From: Thermoguttaceae bacterium
GTDB lineage: Bacteria > Planctomycetota > Planctomycetia > Pirellulales > Thermoguttaceae
Direction: 5' to 3'
DNA length: 45,847 bases
Assembly: GCA_028695965.1 (NCBI GenBank)
Contig: JAQVHZ010000003.1
Span: 47,567 to 93,413, forward strand
A model generated the notes under the pieces. It saw only the letters and a list, made by a program, of their open reading frames with translations. It was not told the DNA's origin and ran no database searches. The position numbers and the translations under genes are program-made. Within the stretch, counting starts at the first letter, position 1, and each line of letters starts with the position of its first letter. Shown here piece by piece: positions 18,001 through 26,424 of this stretch.

Positions 18001-21000
18001 ACAAGACGTCCCTTCGAGAAGCGCTCTACTGGGCTAATCAAGACGGCAAAACAATCACTTTCGCAAGCTCCCTGACAGGAACGATTAACCTAAAATCACA
18101 ACTCATCGCCACCAATAAAATCACAATCAACGGCGGGTCAAGAATCACAATCAACGGACAGTCCAAAACGCGCGTCATGCTGAACGAAGGCAACTTGACG
18201 CTAGCCAACGTCACGCTGACCAACGGCTCTGCTCCGTCTCTGGGAAATATCATTTACAGTCAAGGCAAATTAACCCTCGACAACGTGATTATCGCCAAAG
18301 GGAAATCCGCCGGCAGCGGTCCTAACGGCAACATATACGCGCTCGACTCTCTCACTGTCAGAAACTCGACGATTGCCGATGCGACTACCGGTTCCGGCGT
18401 CTGCGCGTTCGGTTCCGTCGGAATGACAAACGCCGTTATAGAAGGCAACGCGTCCCACGGGCTCTATCTTACCAACAACGCCAGGCTGACCAGCTGCACT
18501 ATCCGGAACAACGCCGGTTCTGGAATCTATAACAATTTCGGAACCGTCGAATTGAAAAGCGTTACCCTTTCCGGCAACACAGGCGCGGGCTTGACGAACC
18601 GAGGTTCCGCCACCATATCGACGTCCTCCGTCCTCAACAACAAAGCGTCGGGGCTCGTCAACATAAGCGAGGTGTACTCCGAAACGGCAAGATTCTCAAG
18701 TTCGCTCAAAGTCTACACGTCGCTCGTTAGAGGAAACGCGACGTCAGGCTCAGGAGCCGGCGTCTATAACCTGGGCGGTATGCTCGAAATTGACAACTCC
18801 GAAGTCTCTGGAAATACCGCGCAAGGTTACGGCGGAGGTATTTACAGCGAAAATCTGCCGGACTGCATCAACAAGACGAACGTCGTCAACTGCTCGATCG
18901 CGGGCAATTACGCCGGCGTCCAAGGGGGCGGCGTCTACGTCGATCCGAACGGATTCATACTCAATATGTACAATTCGATCGTCGCCAGGAACTTTTCGCC
19001 TCTCCCCAACGCAAACGTCGAGGGAACCGTTACCGAATCGGTCCGCAATATAACGGCGGGCAACCCGTCCTTCATCGTCGCGCCGGTCTTTTCCGACGCC
19101 GGCGTCCTTCAAAACGCCGATTCGTTCGACTTGCGCTTGAACAAAGAGAGCGTCGCTATTGATATCGGCGTCAACGAATATGTCGTCGGAATCATCGACC
19201 TTGACGGAAACGATCGAATCTTCAATAACGCCGTCGACCTCGGCGCTTACGAATATTTCACCGAAGGATCGACCTATGTAACAACGCTCGACGACTCGTT
19301 CGATCTCAACGACGACGTCGTCTCCCTTCGAGAAGCCCTCTACTTCGCAAAGAGAGGCGAGTGCGTCGTCTTTGATCCGGCTTTGCGCGGCACGATATAC
19401 CTAACGCAAACGTTGGAGATCAACAAGAACGTCTCCATCGTCGCCAACGGACGCATAACCCTTGACGGTAAGGGCCAAACCCAGATCCTGAAAAACTACG
19501 CGGCGCTCTCTCTTTCCGGACTTACTTTTGCCAACGGCTATTCGGACGGTCAAGCGGGCGCCGTCTACAACGAAGGCGTCCTCGACATAGACGCCTGCGC
19601 TTTCAAAAACAACCAAGCGAAAATCGGCGGCGCTATTTACAATAGAAAGAACGCGACCGCTTCGGTTCTCAATTCGAGCTTTACTGGAAACGCAGCGTCG
19701 ACTTCCGGAGGCGCCGTCTACAACGCAAGCGCTTTAACCGTCAGAAATACGCGCTTTACAAACAACGCTTCGCAGCAAAGCGGGGGCGCGCTCTACTCTG
19801 CCGGACAAATGACGATCGTCAATTCGGCGCTCGTCAATTCGACCGCCGCAACTTCCGGCGGCGCTCTCTACCACACAACCGGAGCGCTGGCGCTCGTCAA
19901 CTGCACCATCGCCAAAAACACGGCGACCTCCGGCGGCGGGCTCTACATAAACAGCGGAACGGCAAAGCTGTACAACGCTATCGTCGCTATGAATTCAACC
20001 GATATCGCCGGCGCGACGTCCAACCTAACCGCCGTCGCCGTACTCTCGTCCTTCACCTTTGCCAACCAGACGCAAAATTACAAATACAACGCCGCCAATT
20101 CGCTCTTTGTTAACGCAAACGCCGGCGTCTTCCTCCTCGCGGACGATTCGCAAGCGCTCGACAAGGGCTCGACTCAATACGCGCGAGAATACGGAATCGG
20201 CGCGTATTCCTTCGACTTGGCGGGCTCCGCGCGGTATATCGGCGCGAAAATCGACCTGGGCGCTTACGAAAACGCCAACGCTGTCGACATAACGGTCCAA
20301 GAGAACTGCGCCTTTGAACTCGCCGTCGACGTCGTCTCGGGCGACAAAGTCTACTGGGATCTCTCGGGAACAGGAACCGGCGCCTTCGTCGCAACGAGCG
20401 CCAGCTTCTACGTCGACGCGCTGAAACAAGGGCTGACGCCCGGCGTTTACTACTTGCGTTCGAAAGTCGTCGGGAAAGACGGAAAGACGAAATCGGAAAA
20501 CACCGTTACGCTGCAAGTCCTGAAGTCGGCGCCCCTGGTCTCCGCTGAAATCATGCCGACTCTCTTTGACAACGCGATCGTTATTGCCTTCGACGCGCGA
20601 TTCTTCGGTCAAATACCTGATCGTTCGTGGCGCGTCGATTGGGGCGACGGCTCCTCGAGCGTTAGTTACAAAGACGCCTTTACCGCAGGACGCTTCTACG
20701 AAAAAACTGATCGAAGCGTCGCCTACTCTATCGCTCTGACCTTAGTCTCCGGCGACGGACTCGACGAATACGTTTACAACGTCGCGCAATTTACCGTGCC
20801 CGGAACCGAGGACGCCGTCAGCGGGGCGATCCAAGAGCTGGAAGAGGAAGAATTTGACGCCGTCCCCGTCGTCTCGGTTGCAGAAGCGCTGAACGAAGGG
20901 GAAACGAGAGCCAGAGCCTTTGCCGAAATGTTCCTGCCGCCCTTGAATCAGGACGTCAAAAAGAAAGACAGCCGTTTTGACGCGGTCGAGTCTGCATGGG

Positions 21001-21008
21001 AATGGTAA
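15045..21008 (+). CDS. Giant LEPR-XLL surface protein with four beta-helix / choice-of-anchor-Q-type repeats
   Basis: 1987 aa from the ATG at 15045 (GGAGGAAGG upstream; a TTG at 15003 is less likely). A Lys/Arg-rich N-terminus leads to RFEPLEARTLL (residues 34-44), the LEPR-XLL motif of planctomycete cell-surface proteins. Four long units follow, beginning about residues 70, 525, 970 and 1409. Units 2-4 open with VTTL-D-F-L and SLREAL(Y/F), related to the CSLREA motif. Within each unit short Asn/Gly/Ser strands recur (GNAGAGV, NNFGTVEL, GGGVY), as in right-handed parallel beta-helices. Units 1-3 close with DLRL...SAAVN.G and GAYEY. A PKD-like WRVDWGDGSSS lies near 1860, then a polar tail. By family it is exposed at the surface, probably binding or processing glycans. 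No catalytic motif seen. Confidence 0.8.
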   Translation: MKRTTSDSFFFKPRPDEKKRSRAARKNMRERTARFEPLEARTLLAVSLAEYASIRAAYEEFELPESANSVNIIEIPAADLSISSLKDAIEQAGSTKKDDLIVVRTTNAANTIAFTKASDQITVELDYDIFGKTTIVALGPKQLLVDAKGFSRAMTVAVGTLQLGNVALKNGVTTDFGGLLYNKGELALKNCAFSDGSAGSSEFGANLYSSGTVLAVNSSFTNAKGGYSLYSTGALTLKGCSVDSNVGAGIYVESETPAALSSCSISNNGSSGFVNKYGSVELLDCTISGNAGAGVLNSGDATIKRTLVSQNAASGILNQSFKSGDAFISATISVELSKIIGNENANGAGAYNFAGKLTLSNCEIAQNVASNNGGALYSEFQQGYLNLTTLVNCTVAANSAANQGGGLFVDSPIGTAVYNTIVSMNFAGQLDANVSGAFISKNNLIGSSASFVVAPIFNYATGRILNAKTLDLRLAAGSAAVNIGDSSRVANGTLDLAGNPRIFGKSVDAGAYEYRNTGEQAYEPKYVVTTLDDSFNLSDTVTSLREALFFANDPAAVITFAQNLTGVLALNSQLVVSSPITVNGGQRITIDAQNNSRAFLVEAPLTLDGITLVNGTTSGNGGLVHAKGALTLNKSILDGGICGADALGGLVYATGAFNATETIFKKSSSETALYLAGTSSLTRCVVRNVSKDALFTSAALTVDGSSIFQNGRRGIVNNHGNVTLRNANIYENGSAGVYNLGAALIENSKIEKNADSGVFNDSVVISDKNVVTSTVTVKNSVIRKNAAQNGAGVYNKFGVVELVNCEISANAALSSGGGVYNDVHAAGANSVRITNCTVAGNYAGVKGGGVAASTDNALLILYNTIVSMNLAGDRGSNVSGDISLSNYSLVGSAPGFVVAPIFDHVEKKLTNPDAIDLRLTSNSAAVNAGSYAYVGPGVTTDLLRNPRVYGTNADLGAYEYQGTGEVSPEPSYVVTTLVDNFDLTDNKTSLREALYWANQDGKTITFASSLTGTINLKSQLIATNKITINGGSRITINGQSKTRVMLNEGNLTLANVTLTNGSAPSLGNIIYSQGKLTLDNVIIAKGKSAGSGPNGNIYALDSLTVRNSTIADATTGSGVCAFGSVGMTNAVIEGNASHGLYLTNNARLTSCTIRNNAGSGIYNNFGTVELKSVTLSGNTGAGLTNRGSATISTSSVLNNKASGLVNISEVYSETARFSSSLKVYTSLVRGNATSGSGAGVYNLGGMLEIDNSEVSGNTAQGYGGGIYSENLPDCINKTNVVNCSIAGNYAGVQGGGVYVDPNGFILNMYNSIVARNFSPLPNANVEGTVTESVRNITAGNPSFIVAPVFSDAGVLQNADSFDLRLNKESVAIDIGVNEYVVGIIDLDGNDRIFNNAVDLGAYEYFTEGSTYVTTLDDSFDLNDDVVSLREALYFAKRGECVVFDPALRGTIYLTQTLEINKNVSIVANGRITLDGKGQTQILKNYAALSLSGLTFANGYSDGQAGAVYNEGVLDIDACAFKNNQAKIGGAIYNRKNATASVLNSSFTGNAASTSGGAVYNASALTVRNTRFTNNASQQSGGALYSAGQMTIVNSALVNSTAATSGGALYHTTGALALVNCTIAKNTATSGGGLYINSGTAKLYNAIVAMNSTDIAGATSNLTAVAVLSSFTFANQTQNYKYNAANSLFVNANAGVFLLADDSQALDKGSTQYAREYGIGAYSFDLAGSARYIGAKIDLGAYENANAVDITVQENCAFELAVDVVSGDKVYWDLSGTGTGAFVATSASFYVDALKQGLTPGVYYLRSKVVGKDGKTKSENTVTLQVLKSAPLVSAEIMPTLFDNAIVIAFDARFFGQIPDRSWRVDWGDGSSSVSYKDAFTAGRFYEKTDRSVAYSIALTLVSGDGLDEYVYNVAQFTVPGTEDAVSGAIQELEEEEFDAVPVVSVAEALNEGETRARAFAEMFLPPLNQDVKKKDSRFDAVESAWEW

Positions 21009-21012
21009 TGCA

Positions 21013-21052
21013 AAAACGCCGCGAACCCTTTGGAGTCTGCGGCGTTTTTTTA
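21013..21052 (+). terminator. Bidirectional terminator after the LEPR-XLL gene
   Basis: AACGCCGC (21015-21022) pairs with GCGGCGTT (21039-21046), followed by a long T-run. The A-run on the other side would also serve the convergent lptE gene. Confidence 0.92.
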
Positions 21053-21072
21053 TTTCTGCGATTCTAGGCGAA

Positions 21073-21648
21073 TTACCACGACGTCTCCATCAACCCGACG
21101 ATCCGGTCGGCAAGTTTGTCGATCGCCTCTTGCTGCGCCGTCGCCGTCGAGTGCCCCATTTCTGGAACGAGAAAAGACTGAGAAAGAATCGTCGCGCCGG
21201 ACTGCTTAGAAAGCGACTGGTTCGGCGACTGATTCACAGACGCAAAGCCGCGAACGTCGGTCCAAACGGCGGTCGCCGTCAATTCGACGTTCTTCTGGCG
21301 CGTGTCGTCGTAACGATTCAGCGCGGAGACGCTTTGCGTTTCGCCCGTCAACTTAACCGTAAGAATCGAATCGGCGTTACTCGCGGTCGCGATTCGATAG
21401 GGCGTCTGTTCCGTTATCTTCTTCACGATCGCTTCGGTCAGACGTTCGGCAAAAGCATGACGATACGTGCTCGCTTCGACCATAGGCACATGGACCGTCT
21501 TAATCTCCATGTTGTACAAGCCGTCAGGACCGATATGGTACCCGCCAAGACCAGCGCAGCCGACCGCAGACGCGGCAATTGCCGCCAAGAACGCTCCAAG
21601 GAAGCGTCGGCGCGTCGTCAAGTTCTTATGGTCGCGTAGGTTTGTCAT
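21073..21648 (-). CDS. lptE: LPS-assembly lipoprotein LptE-like
   Basis: 191 aa. LptE plugs the LptD barrel and helps insert lipopolysaccharide in the outer membrane. After a basic start (TTRRRFLGAFLAAIAASA) comes a lipobox AVGC (Cys31) and GYHIGPDG, then KTVHVPMVEASTYRHAFAE. That is the TVxVPxFxN-type strand of LptE, followed by LTEAIVKKITEQTPYR and a region ILTVKLTGE typical of planctomycete LptE. Length fits. It lies last in a minus-strand run recO, BamD-like, lptE, so two neighbouring genes serve outer-membrane assembly. LptE is poorly conserved, so the name rests on the lipobox and this strand pattern. Confidence 0.72.
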   Translation of the reverse strand: MTNLRDHKNLTTRRRFLGAFLAAIAASAVGCAGLGGYHIGPDGLYNMEIKTVHVPMVEASTYRHAFAERLTEAIVKKITEQTPYRIATASNADSILTVKLTGETQSVSALNRYDDTRQKNVELTATAVWTDVRGFASVNQSPNQSLSKQSGATILSQSFLVPEMGHSTATAQQEAIDKLADRIVGLMETSW

Positions 21649-21716
21649 AGGGAATCTGCAATATCGCTGGGTCTATGTGAAACTATTGTTCCGCCGACGT
21701 CCTGGCGAAACGTCGG

Positions 21717-23705
21717 CTAAAAAAACCGTTTCCTCTCGGACGGCGCTTCGGCGGTAAGAGCCTCTCGGGACTCTGAGTCCGGGTCTTGTCCTATACTGTC
21801 GAGCGATTCGTCCCGACGAGCAATCTCCGAGAGCTCTGCGGCGGGCGCTTCTTCGAAAAATTGATTATTCGACTTAGGCAAAAACGGAACCACGGCTCGC
21901 GCCCATCCCAGTTGGTCCGCCTCGGCGGGCTTGTCTGCAATGAGTTGGTATTGACGCGCCGCGGCGACGGCGTAATCCGAATTCGGATACTCTTTGACAA
22001 GTCGGTTGTAATAGGTGCGCGCGGAAGCGTAACTGCCGCGGCGTTCGTAATAACCGCCGAGCGCGTAAAGACGATGCGCCTGTTCGTTCTTGATGCTCTC
22101 GAGTTCTTCGTAAATCACGTCCATATCGCCGCGGCCGCTCTTCAAAATCGTCTCGGCAAGTTGGCGCGCCTCGTTCAACGGAGCGTCGTCGTAGAACTCG
22201 CCCTGATACGACTTATGCAGCGCGATCACCGCAAGGCGGCACGCGTCTTCGGCGTGTCGGTTGCCGGGGTAGAACTCGTAAAGCTGCTTATAGTAACGCG
22301 CGGCGCTGTCGAACGAGCCGTCCCCCTGCTTGACCCCGCGGCGCATATAAGCGTTCGCAAGCGCAAAGAGCGCTTCGGGCGCGTATCCGTTGTCGCTCGC
22401 GTCGTTCAGAAAAATCGTGCTGAACGCCTTTTCGGCGCCCGCAAAGCTGCTGAATACCGGCTTGTCTCGTTGGGTAACGTTTATCGAGGGAACCGTCGCT
22501 TCTTCAGAACATTCGACCCAGTAACACCCGATATAATAAAGGCGTTTCATCGCTATGTCTTTATAAATCGAGCTGGTATAGGTTGACACAAGCGCTTTAT
22601 AGCAAGTCAGAGCGCGATTGAATTCCCGGCAGAAAAACCAACATTCGCCGGCAAAGAAAATTCCGTCCTCTTCGATGAGCGTGCCCGTCTTAGGCATATC
22701 GTACGGATGTTTGCGCGCGTAATCCGGTCGAAGCGCGGGGCCCGGCCAACGATCCGCCGCCTTTTCATAGAGGAGCGCCGCTTCGCGCAGGGTTTTCTTA
22801 TCCTGAGTTTTCATGTACTCGTTTTGCTTATTGCAGGCGCGGCGCATATATTCGAGCGCGGCGCGTTCGTTCGGCCCCAACCCTATCCAAGAGCGGATAT
22901 TGTCGAGCGACAACGCGTATTTCGACCAATCGATCGGCGTAGGGACTTCCTTTTCCCAGTCGTACAGTTCGCGCTTCGACTCCTCGTTCTCGAGCATCAT
23001 TTCCAGACCGGCGAGCGTTACCGTCGAAATCATCCCTTCGGACTCTTCCTCCTCCGATTCCGACGCCAGACTGCGGTCAAAGAGCTCGCAATTCCCGTCG
23101 TCGATCGGTTGAAGATAACGCTTCGTCCTCCTGGAATTCTCTTTACGCTGCGCCTCTTTTTCGAGAAGCCACGTCTCAAAATTCTCCTTTAATTCCTCTT
23201 CAGTCTTTGCTCGGTCCGCAAGAGATTCGCGTTTCGGCCGCGGACGAAAATTCTCGTCGTAATCGATCGATTCGTATTGTCCGGTCGGCTCGGCAACCTC
23301 CGCGCCCGTCGTTGCAAATTCAGATAATTCGCTCGATTCCGGGGGAGCCGTATGGAAATCGACCGTCGGAAACGAATCGTCAAAAGTAGGAAAATCGCCG
23401 TACGTCTCTTGACCGCGAACCAAATTAGACTCGCTCGGCTGCGTTTCTGCGGAGACCTTCGTCGGCGCTTGACCCAAATGGTAGAAACTTGCAGAAGGCG
23501 TGTAATAATAGACGCCGGGAGCGCCGGGCGCCGAATCGGCAGGGACGACATAGACCGGCCCGTATGGAACCGGACAATAACCGTCGTCGCAAGTCCAAAG
23601 CGCGCATCCGCCAACGTTCAGGGAAAGAACGGCTAAGCCAAGCGCAAACGCACGCGCTGCTAATGATCGTGCGTTCGTAGAAATCGCGGGGCTCTTAGGT
23701 AACAT
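21717..23705 (-). CDS. BamD-like TPR outer-membrane lipoprotein
   Basis: 662 aa from the ATG at 23705, which has AGGAAAG 5-6 bases upstream and gives a compact signal peptide ending in the lipobox NVGGC. An ATG at 23774, one base after the recO stop, is an alternative coupled start. A proline/tyrosine-rich low-complexity region is followed by an acidic segment (about 100-240). TPR-like helices occupy about 270-620: FFAGECWFFCREFNRALTCYKAL, AARYYKQLYEFYPGNRHAEDA, YYERRGSYASARTYYNRLVKEYP. This is the pattern of BamD/ComL proteins that help fold outer-membrane barrels, but it is far longer than E. coli BamD. The last 90 residues are disordered and acidic. A plain TPR lipoprotein is the alternative. 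Confidence 0.65.
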   Translation of the reverse strand: MLPKSPAISTNARSLAARAFALGLAVLSLNVGGCALWTCDDGYCPVPYGPVYVVPADSAPGAPGVYYYTPSASFYHLGQAPTKVSAETQPSESNLVRGQETYGDFPTFDDSFPTVDFHTAPPESSELSEFATTGAEVAEPTGQYESIDYDENFRPRPKRESLADRAKTEEELKENFETWLLEKEAQRKENSRRTKRYLQPIDDGNCELFDRSLASESEEEESEGMISTVTLAGLEMMLENEESKRELYDWEKEVPTPIDWSKYALSLDNIRSWIGLGPNERAALEYMRRACNKQNEYMKTQDKKTLREAALLYEKAADRWPGPALRPDYARKHPYDMPKTGTLIEEDGIFFAGECWFFCREFNRALTCYKALVSTYTSSIYKDIAMKRLYYIGCYWVECSEEATVPSINVTQRDKPVFSSFAGAEKAFSTIFLNDASDNGYAPEALFALANAYMRRGVKQGDGSFDSAARYYKQLYEFYPGNRHAEDACRLAVIALHKSYQGEFYDDAPLNEARQLAETILKSGRGDMDVIYEELESIKNEQAHRLYALGGYYERRGSYASARTYYNRLVKEYPNSDYAVAAARQYQLIADKPAEADQLGWARAVVPFLPKSNNQFFEEAPAAELSEIARRDESLDSIGQDPDSESREALTAEAPSERKRFF

Positions 23706-23775
23706 AGAGACTTTCCTGTCCTTCTGATCCGTTTGGAATTGCGCGTCGGTTTCTTCCCTGCGACGCGAAGTCATG

Positions 23776-24753
23776 TTATGGCGTCGACCCCGAAGGTTGA
23801 GCTTCGAGCGTCGATTCTTCCGGCTGTTTCGACGACTGCCGCGCAAGCGCAAAAGGCAGCCAATCGAGGGAGCGCGGACGACGGCGCAAGACCTGGCAGA
23901 CATACTTCCCTACAAGGTCCCGATACGCAACGCGCGCGCATGGCGGAAAAGATTCGTACAGCGTCAGCGTTTCGTCGTCGAGCGCTTCAAACGCCTGACG
24001 AATCTGCGCCTCGCGTTCCAATCGAGCGATCGACGAAATCCCCGTCGCTTCCTCTTCAAGCGCGCGGCGCCAGTTCTCGAGCGTGCGCGCAACGTCAAGC
24101 GTCTTTTCCGAACCGACAAGCGAGGCGTCAAAGACCTTCAACGCGCCGACCGTCGTCGAGACCATGCCGAAATGTTGTTTCGTCTCGCAGCAACGAGTGC
24201 AGACGACTCCGCCGGAACAAACGTCGAAAAAAATGCGGCGATCGAGATTCGTCATCCGATCCAACGGAAGTTTCTCTCCGCAATCGACGCAAGCCCGAAC
24301 CGAAGGAAACAACCCAAGCGCCTTGAGGAATCCCGCTTCAAAGTACGCCAACCGCGCACCGACGTTCTCACGAAATTGGAATCGTTCGAGCGTCGCGTCC
24401 GCTAGCGTCCAAAGGTCCGGAAAAGGCTCGTAATCCTCCGTGCCAAAGTCCAAAAGCTCAGCGACGTAGTAGCCTGCGTAAAGTCCGCGGAGATTACGCG
24501 ACGTAGGACGGAAACGACGACGAAGCTTCGCCTCCGTGAAGACGTCTAACGCGTCCGAATTTTTCTTGATGAAGGATAACCGAATAGAGGCCAGTAAGTC
24601 AAGAGAGGTTTCAAACGGATTTTTGAGTCGGCGCGCTCCTTTCGCTATCCCGCGGACCTTGCCCATTTCGCGCGTGAAAACGTTGAGAATCAGGCTCGAC
24701 TCGCTGAAGTACACGCTTTTGACAACCAAAGCGTCCGCTTTTTCTAGACTCAT
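23776..24753 (-). CDS. recO: DNA repair protein RecO
   Basis: 325 aa. RecO binds single-stranded DNA and loads RecA with RecR in gap repair. The N-terminal OB fold reads KADALVVKSVYFSESSLILNVFTREMGKVRGIAKGARR, and a zinc finger is formed by CVDCG and CTRCC. A longer ORF reaches 24786, but the ATG at 24753 has GGAG 10 bases upstream and starts at the usual place. The last ~50 residues (after RRRPRSLDWLPFAL) are a low-complexity Ser/Glu/Gln extension. The BamD-like gene follows with at most a few bases' gap, so they are probably co-transcribed. Confidence 0.88.
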   Translation of the reverse strand: MSLEKADALVVKSVYFSESSLILNVFTREMGKVRGIAKGARRLKNPFETSLDLLASIRLSFIKKNSDALDVFTEAKLRRRFRPTSRNLRGLYAGYYVAELLDFGTEDYEPFPDLWTLADATLERFQFRENVGARLAYFEAGFLKALGLFPSVRACVDCGEKLPLDRMTNLDRRIFFDVCSGGVVCTRCCETKQHFGMVSTTVGALKVFDASLVGSEKTLDVARTLENWRRALEEEATGISSIARLEREAQIRQAFEALDDETLTLYESFPPCARVAYRDLVGKYVCQVLRRRPRSLDWLPFALARQSSKQPEESTLEAQPSGSTP

Positions 24754-24911
24754 ACGGGATATTCTCCGCCGACAATATAAACTCAAAGCGCCTAAAACCG
24801 TTTGGTTGCATTATGACAAATATAACGTTTGACGTCAAACCCTATCGCGCCTTTTTCAAGTAAGAAAGAAGAGAGCCAAGTGGAAAAACAACGAAAATGC
24901 AAAATAATCCC

Positions 24912-24939
24912 TTGACCGTTTGGGTTTCGTTACTAGAAT
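24912..24939 (+). promoter_or_regulatory. Promoter of the tRNA-His gene
   Basis: TTGACC (24912-24917), 16 bp, TAGAAT (24934-24939), about 55 bp before the tRNA. Confidence 0.6.
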
Positions 24940-24993
24940 GTGTTAAGTTGTTTGGAGTTGACGTTCTTGGAGCGATCAACTCTTGCGCTGGAC

Positions 24994-25069
24994 GGTGGAA
25001 GTAGCTCAGTTTGGTTAGAGCGTCGGATTGTGGCTCCGAAGGTCGGGGGTTCGACTCCCCTCTTCCACC
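24994..25069 (+). tRNA. tRNA-His (anticodon GTG)
   Basis: Cloverleaf by eye: acceptor GTGGAAG with CTTCCAC, D-loop TAGCTCAGTTTGGTTAGAGC, anticodon stem-loop with GTG, T arm GGGGGTTCGACTCCCC. The encoded G(-1) at 24994 faces C73 at 25069, the tRNA-His identity pair. The 3' CCA is not encoded (CCT). Confidence 0.96.
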
Positions 25070-25077
25070 CTATCGAC

Positions 25078-25116
25078 AAAACGCCGAGTTAAGTCTTTCT
25101 TAACTCGGCGTTTTTA
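25078..25116 (+). terminator. Terminator after tRNA-His
   Basis: AACGCCGAGTTAAG pairs perfectly with CTTAACTCGGCGTT and a T-run follows. Also usable on the minus strand for the superoxide reductase gene. Confidence 0.92.
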
Positions 25117-25173
25117 TTTACCTAACCAAGCGGAAATTCTCCGCTTAGACGCAGCAGTGACGGGGCGTAAACA

Positions 25174-25548
25174 CTACGCTTTCCAAAGGGAGTGCAGGTT
25201 GCAGTAGGCGTAAACAGCGACCACTTCGTCTCCGTCTCCAATCAAGAAGGAAGCCGTCGGCTCCATACCCGGCGTGAGCGCCTTGCGCTGGTTGCCAGAC
25301 TTCGTTTCAAGAGCGATCCATTCGATATAATGGTCGTCAGCCATCGGGTGCGCAACGGAACCGACAGTAACGGTTACCTTATTGCCGTCGACCGTATAGA
25401 CGGGAACGTGCTTCTCTTCCGACGCGTCCGACGTTCCAGCCTCGATGAGACCCATCGGTTTTCCGCAGCAGATCGTCGGGACAGGGGTCTCTTTGACCAT
25501 CGCAACAATCTTACCGCAAATGTCGCATTTATAAAATTTCATTTCCAT
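25174..25548 (-). CDS. dfx: Desulfoferrodoxin (superoxide reductase)
   Basis: 124 aa cytoplasmic enzyme reducing superoxide to peroxide without releasing oxygen. The N-terminal desulforedoxin-like zinc or iron centre has CDICG and ICCGKPM (four Cys). The C-terminal neelaredoxin domain has the catalytic Fe ligands in EKHVPV, VAHPM, DHYIEW and CNLHSLW (His and Cys). It thus carries both centres (class I type). AAGGAA precedes the tandem ATGs (MEM). It lies 51 bp downstream of rubrerythrin, its usual partner for removing the peroxide made. Confidence 0.93.
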   Translation of the reverse strand: MEMKFYKCDICGKIVAMVKETPVPTICCGKPMGLIEAGTSDASEEKHVPVYTVDGNKVTVTVGSVAHPMADDHYIEWIALETKSGNQRKALTPGMEPTASFLIGDGDEVVAVYAYCNLHSLWKA

Positions 25549-25599
25549 TTGATTTCCTTAGTTTTTTCTTGCGTTCTTTAAAATACGGTTCCCGCGCAA

Positions 25600-26145
25600 T
25601 CAATAGTTGTCGCAAGAGATTTCAAAGTAAGCCTGCGAATGTTCGCAGACCGGGCACAGCTGCGGCGCTTTCGTGCCGACAACGATATGTCCGCAATTGC
25701 GGCATTCCCAGACTTTGACTTCGCTCTTTTCGAAGACTTGGGCAGTCTCGACGTTGTTCAGCAACGCGCGATAGCGTTCTTCATGACGCTTTTCAATTGC
25801 AGCGACGCCGCGGAATTTAACGGCCAGTTCGTGGAACCCTTCTTCCTCGGCGGTCTTTGCGAACCCGTCGTACATCTCAGTCCACTCGTAATTTTCGCCG
25901 TCGGCGGCGTTTTCGAGATTGTGGACCGTATCGCCAAGGCAGCCAAGTTCCTTGAACCACAGCTCCGCGTGCTCTTTTTCGTTGTTGGCGGTCGCTTGGA
26001 AGATAGCCGCGATTTGTTCATAGCCTTCTTTTTTCGCTCGAGACGCAAAGTACTGATATTTAGTATGCGCTTGCGCTTCGCCCGCAAAAGCGGCTTCGAG
26101 ATTCTTCTCTGTTTGAGTGTCGGCGTACTTGTTCGTTCCTGACAT
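25600..26145 (-). CDS. rbr: Rubrerythrin
   Basis: 181 aa peroxide reductase of anaerobes. The four-helix ferritin-like domain has di-iron ligands in [10 protein letters not shown] (Glu23), NEKEH (Glu56, His59) and IEKRHEERY (Glu118, His121). The C-terminal rubredoxin domain has CRNCG (148/151) and CPVCEH (164/167). The open frame reaches 26280, but the ATG at 26145 has a perfect AGGAG and gives the family-standard start [15 protein letters not shown]. It is in a minus-strand group with superoxide reductase downstream and the NifX-like protein upstream, a set for oxygen defence. Confidence 0.95.
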   Translation of the reverse strand: MSGTNKYADTQTEKNLEAAFAGEAQAHTKYQYFASRAKKEGYEQIAAIFQATANNEKEHAELWFKELGCLGDTVHNLENAADGENYEWTEMYDGFAKTAEEEGFHELAVKFRGVAAIEKRHEERYRALLNNVETAQVFEKSEVKVWECRNCGHIVVGTKAPQLCPVCEHSQAYFEISCDNY

Positions 26146-26424
26146 TAATTTTCTCCTATTAGGGTCGAGCGTTATGCCCGACCAGGGGTTAGTAGTAAGG
26201 CGCGTTTCACAAAACGCAACTGACGTCGGACGTCTGCTCGGATTCGAGCCGCCTTGCGTCACATTAGAGGCGTTCGGCAAGCTGCTTTCAAGCTGATGAA
26301 GACTAGAACGAAACGCTGCGTATCAACGCCAAAGCCTTAAACAACCTGCTCTTCAGCTTGCGAACAACCTATAATTTTAACAACTTTTCTTAGAAATTCT
26401 GCAATTTCCAGAATTTATCGAGTT

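Noticed and set aside
17214-18041. Long antisense ORF inside the LEPR-XLL gene
   Set aside because: Long antisense frames recur across this gene because of its biased codon pattern; their composition (Val/Asp/Arg-rich, no domains) marks them as shadows.
26393-26416. Terminator after the NifX-like gene
   Set aside because: AAATTCTG and CAGAATTT form an 8-bp inverted repeat, but it is AT-rich with no T-run on the relevant side.
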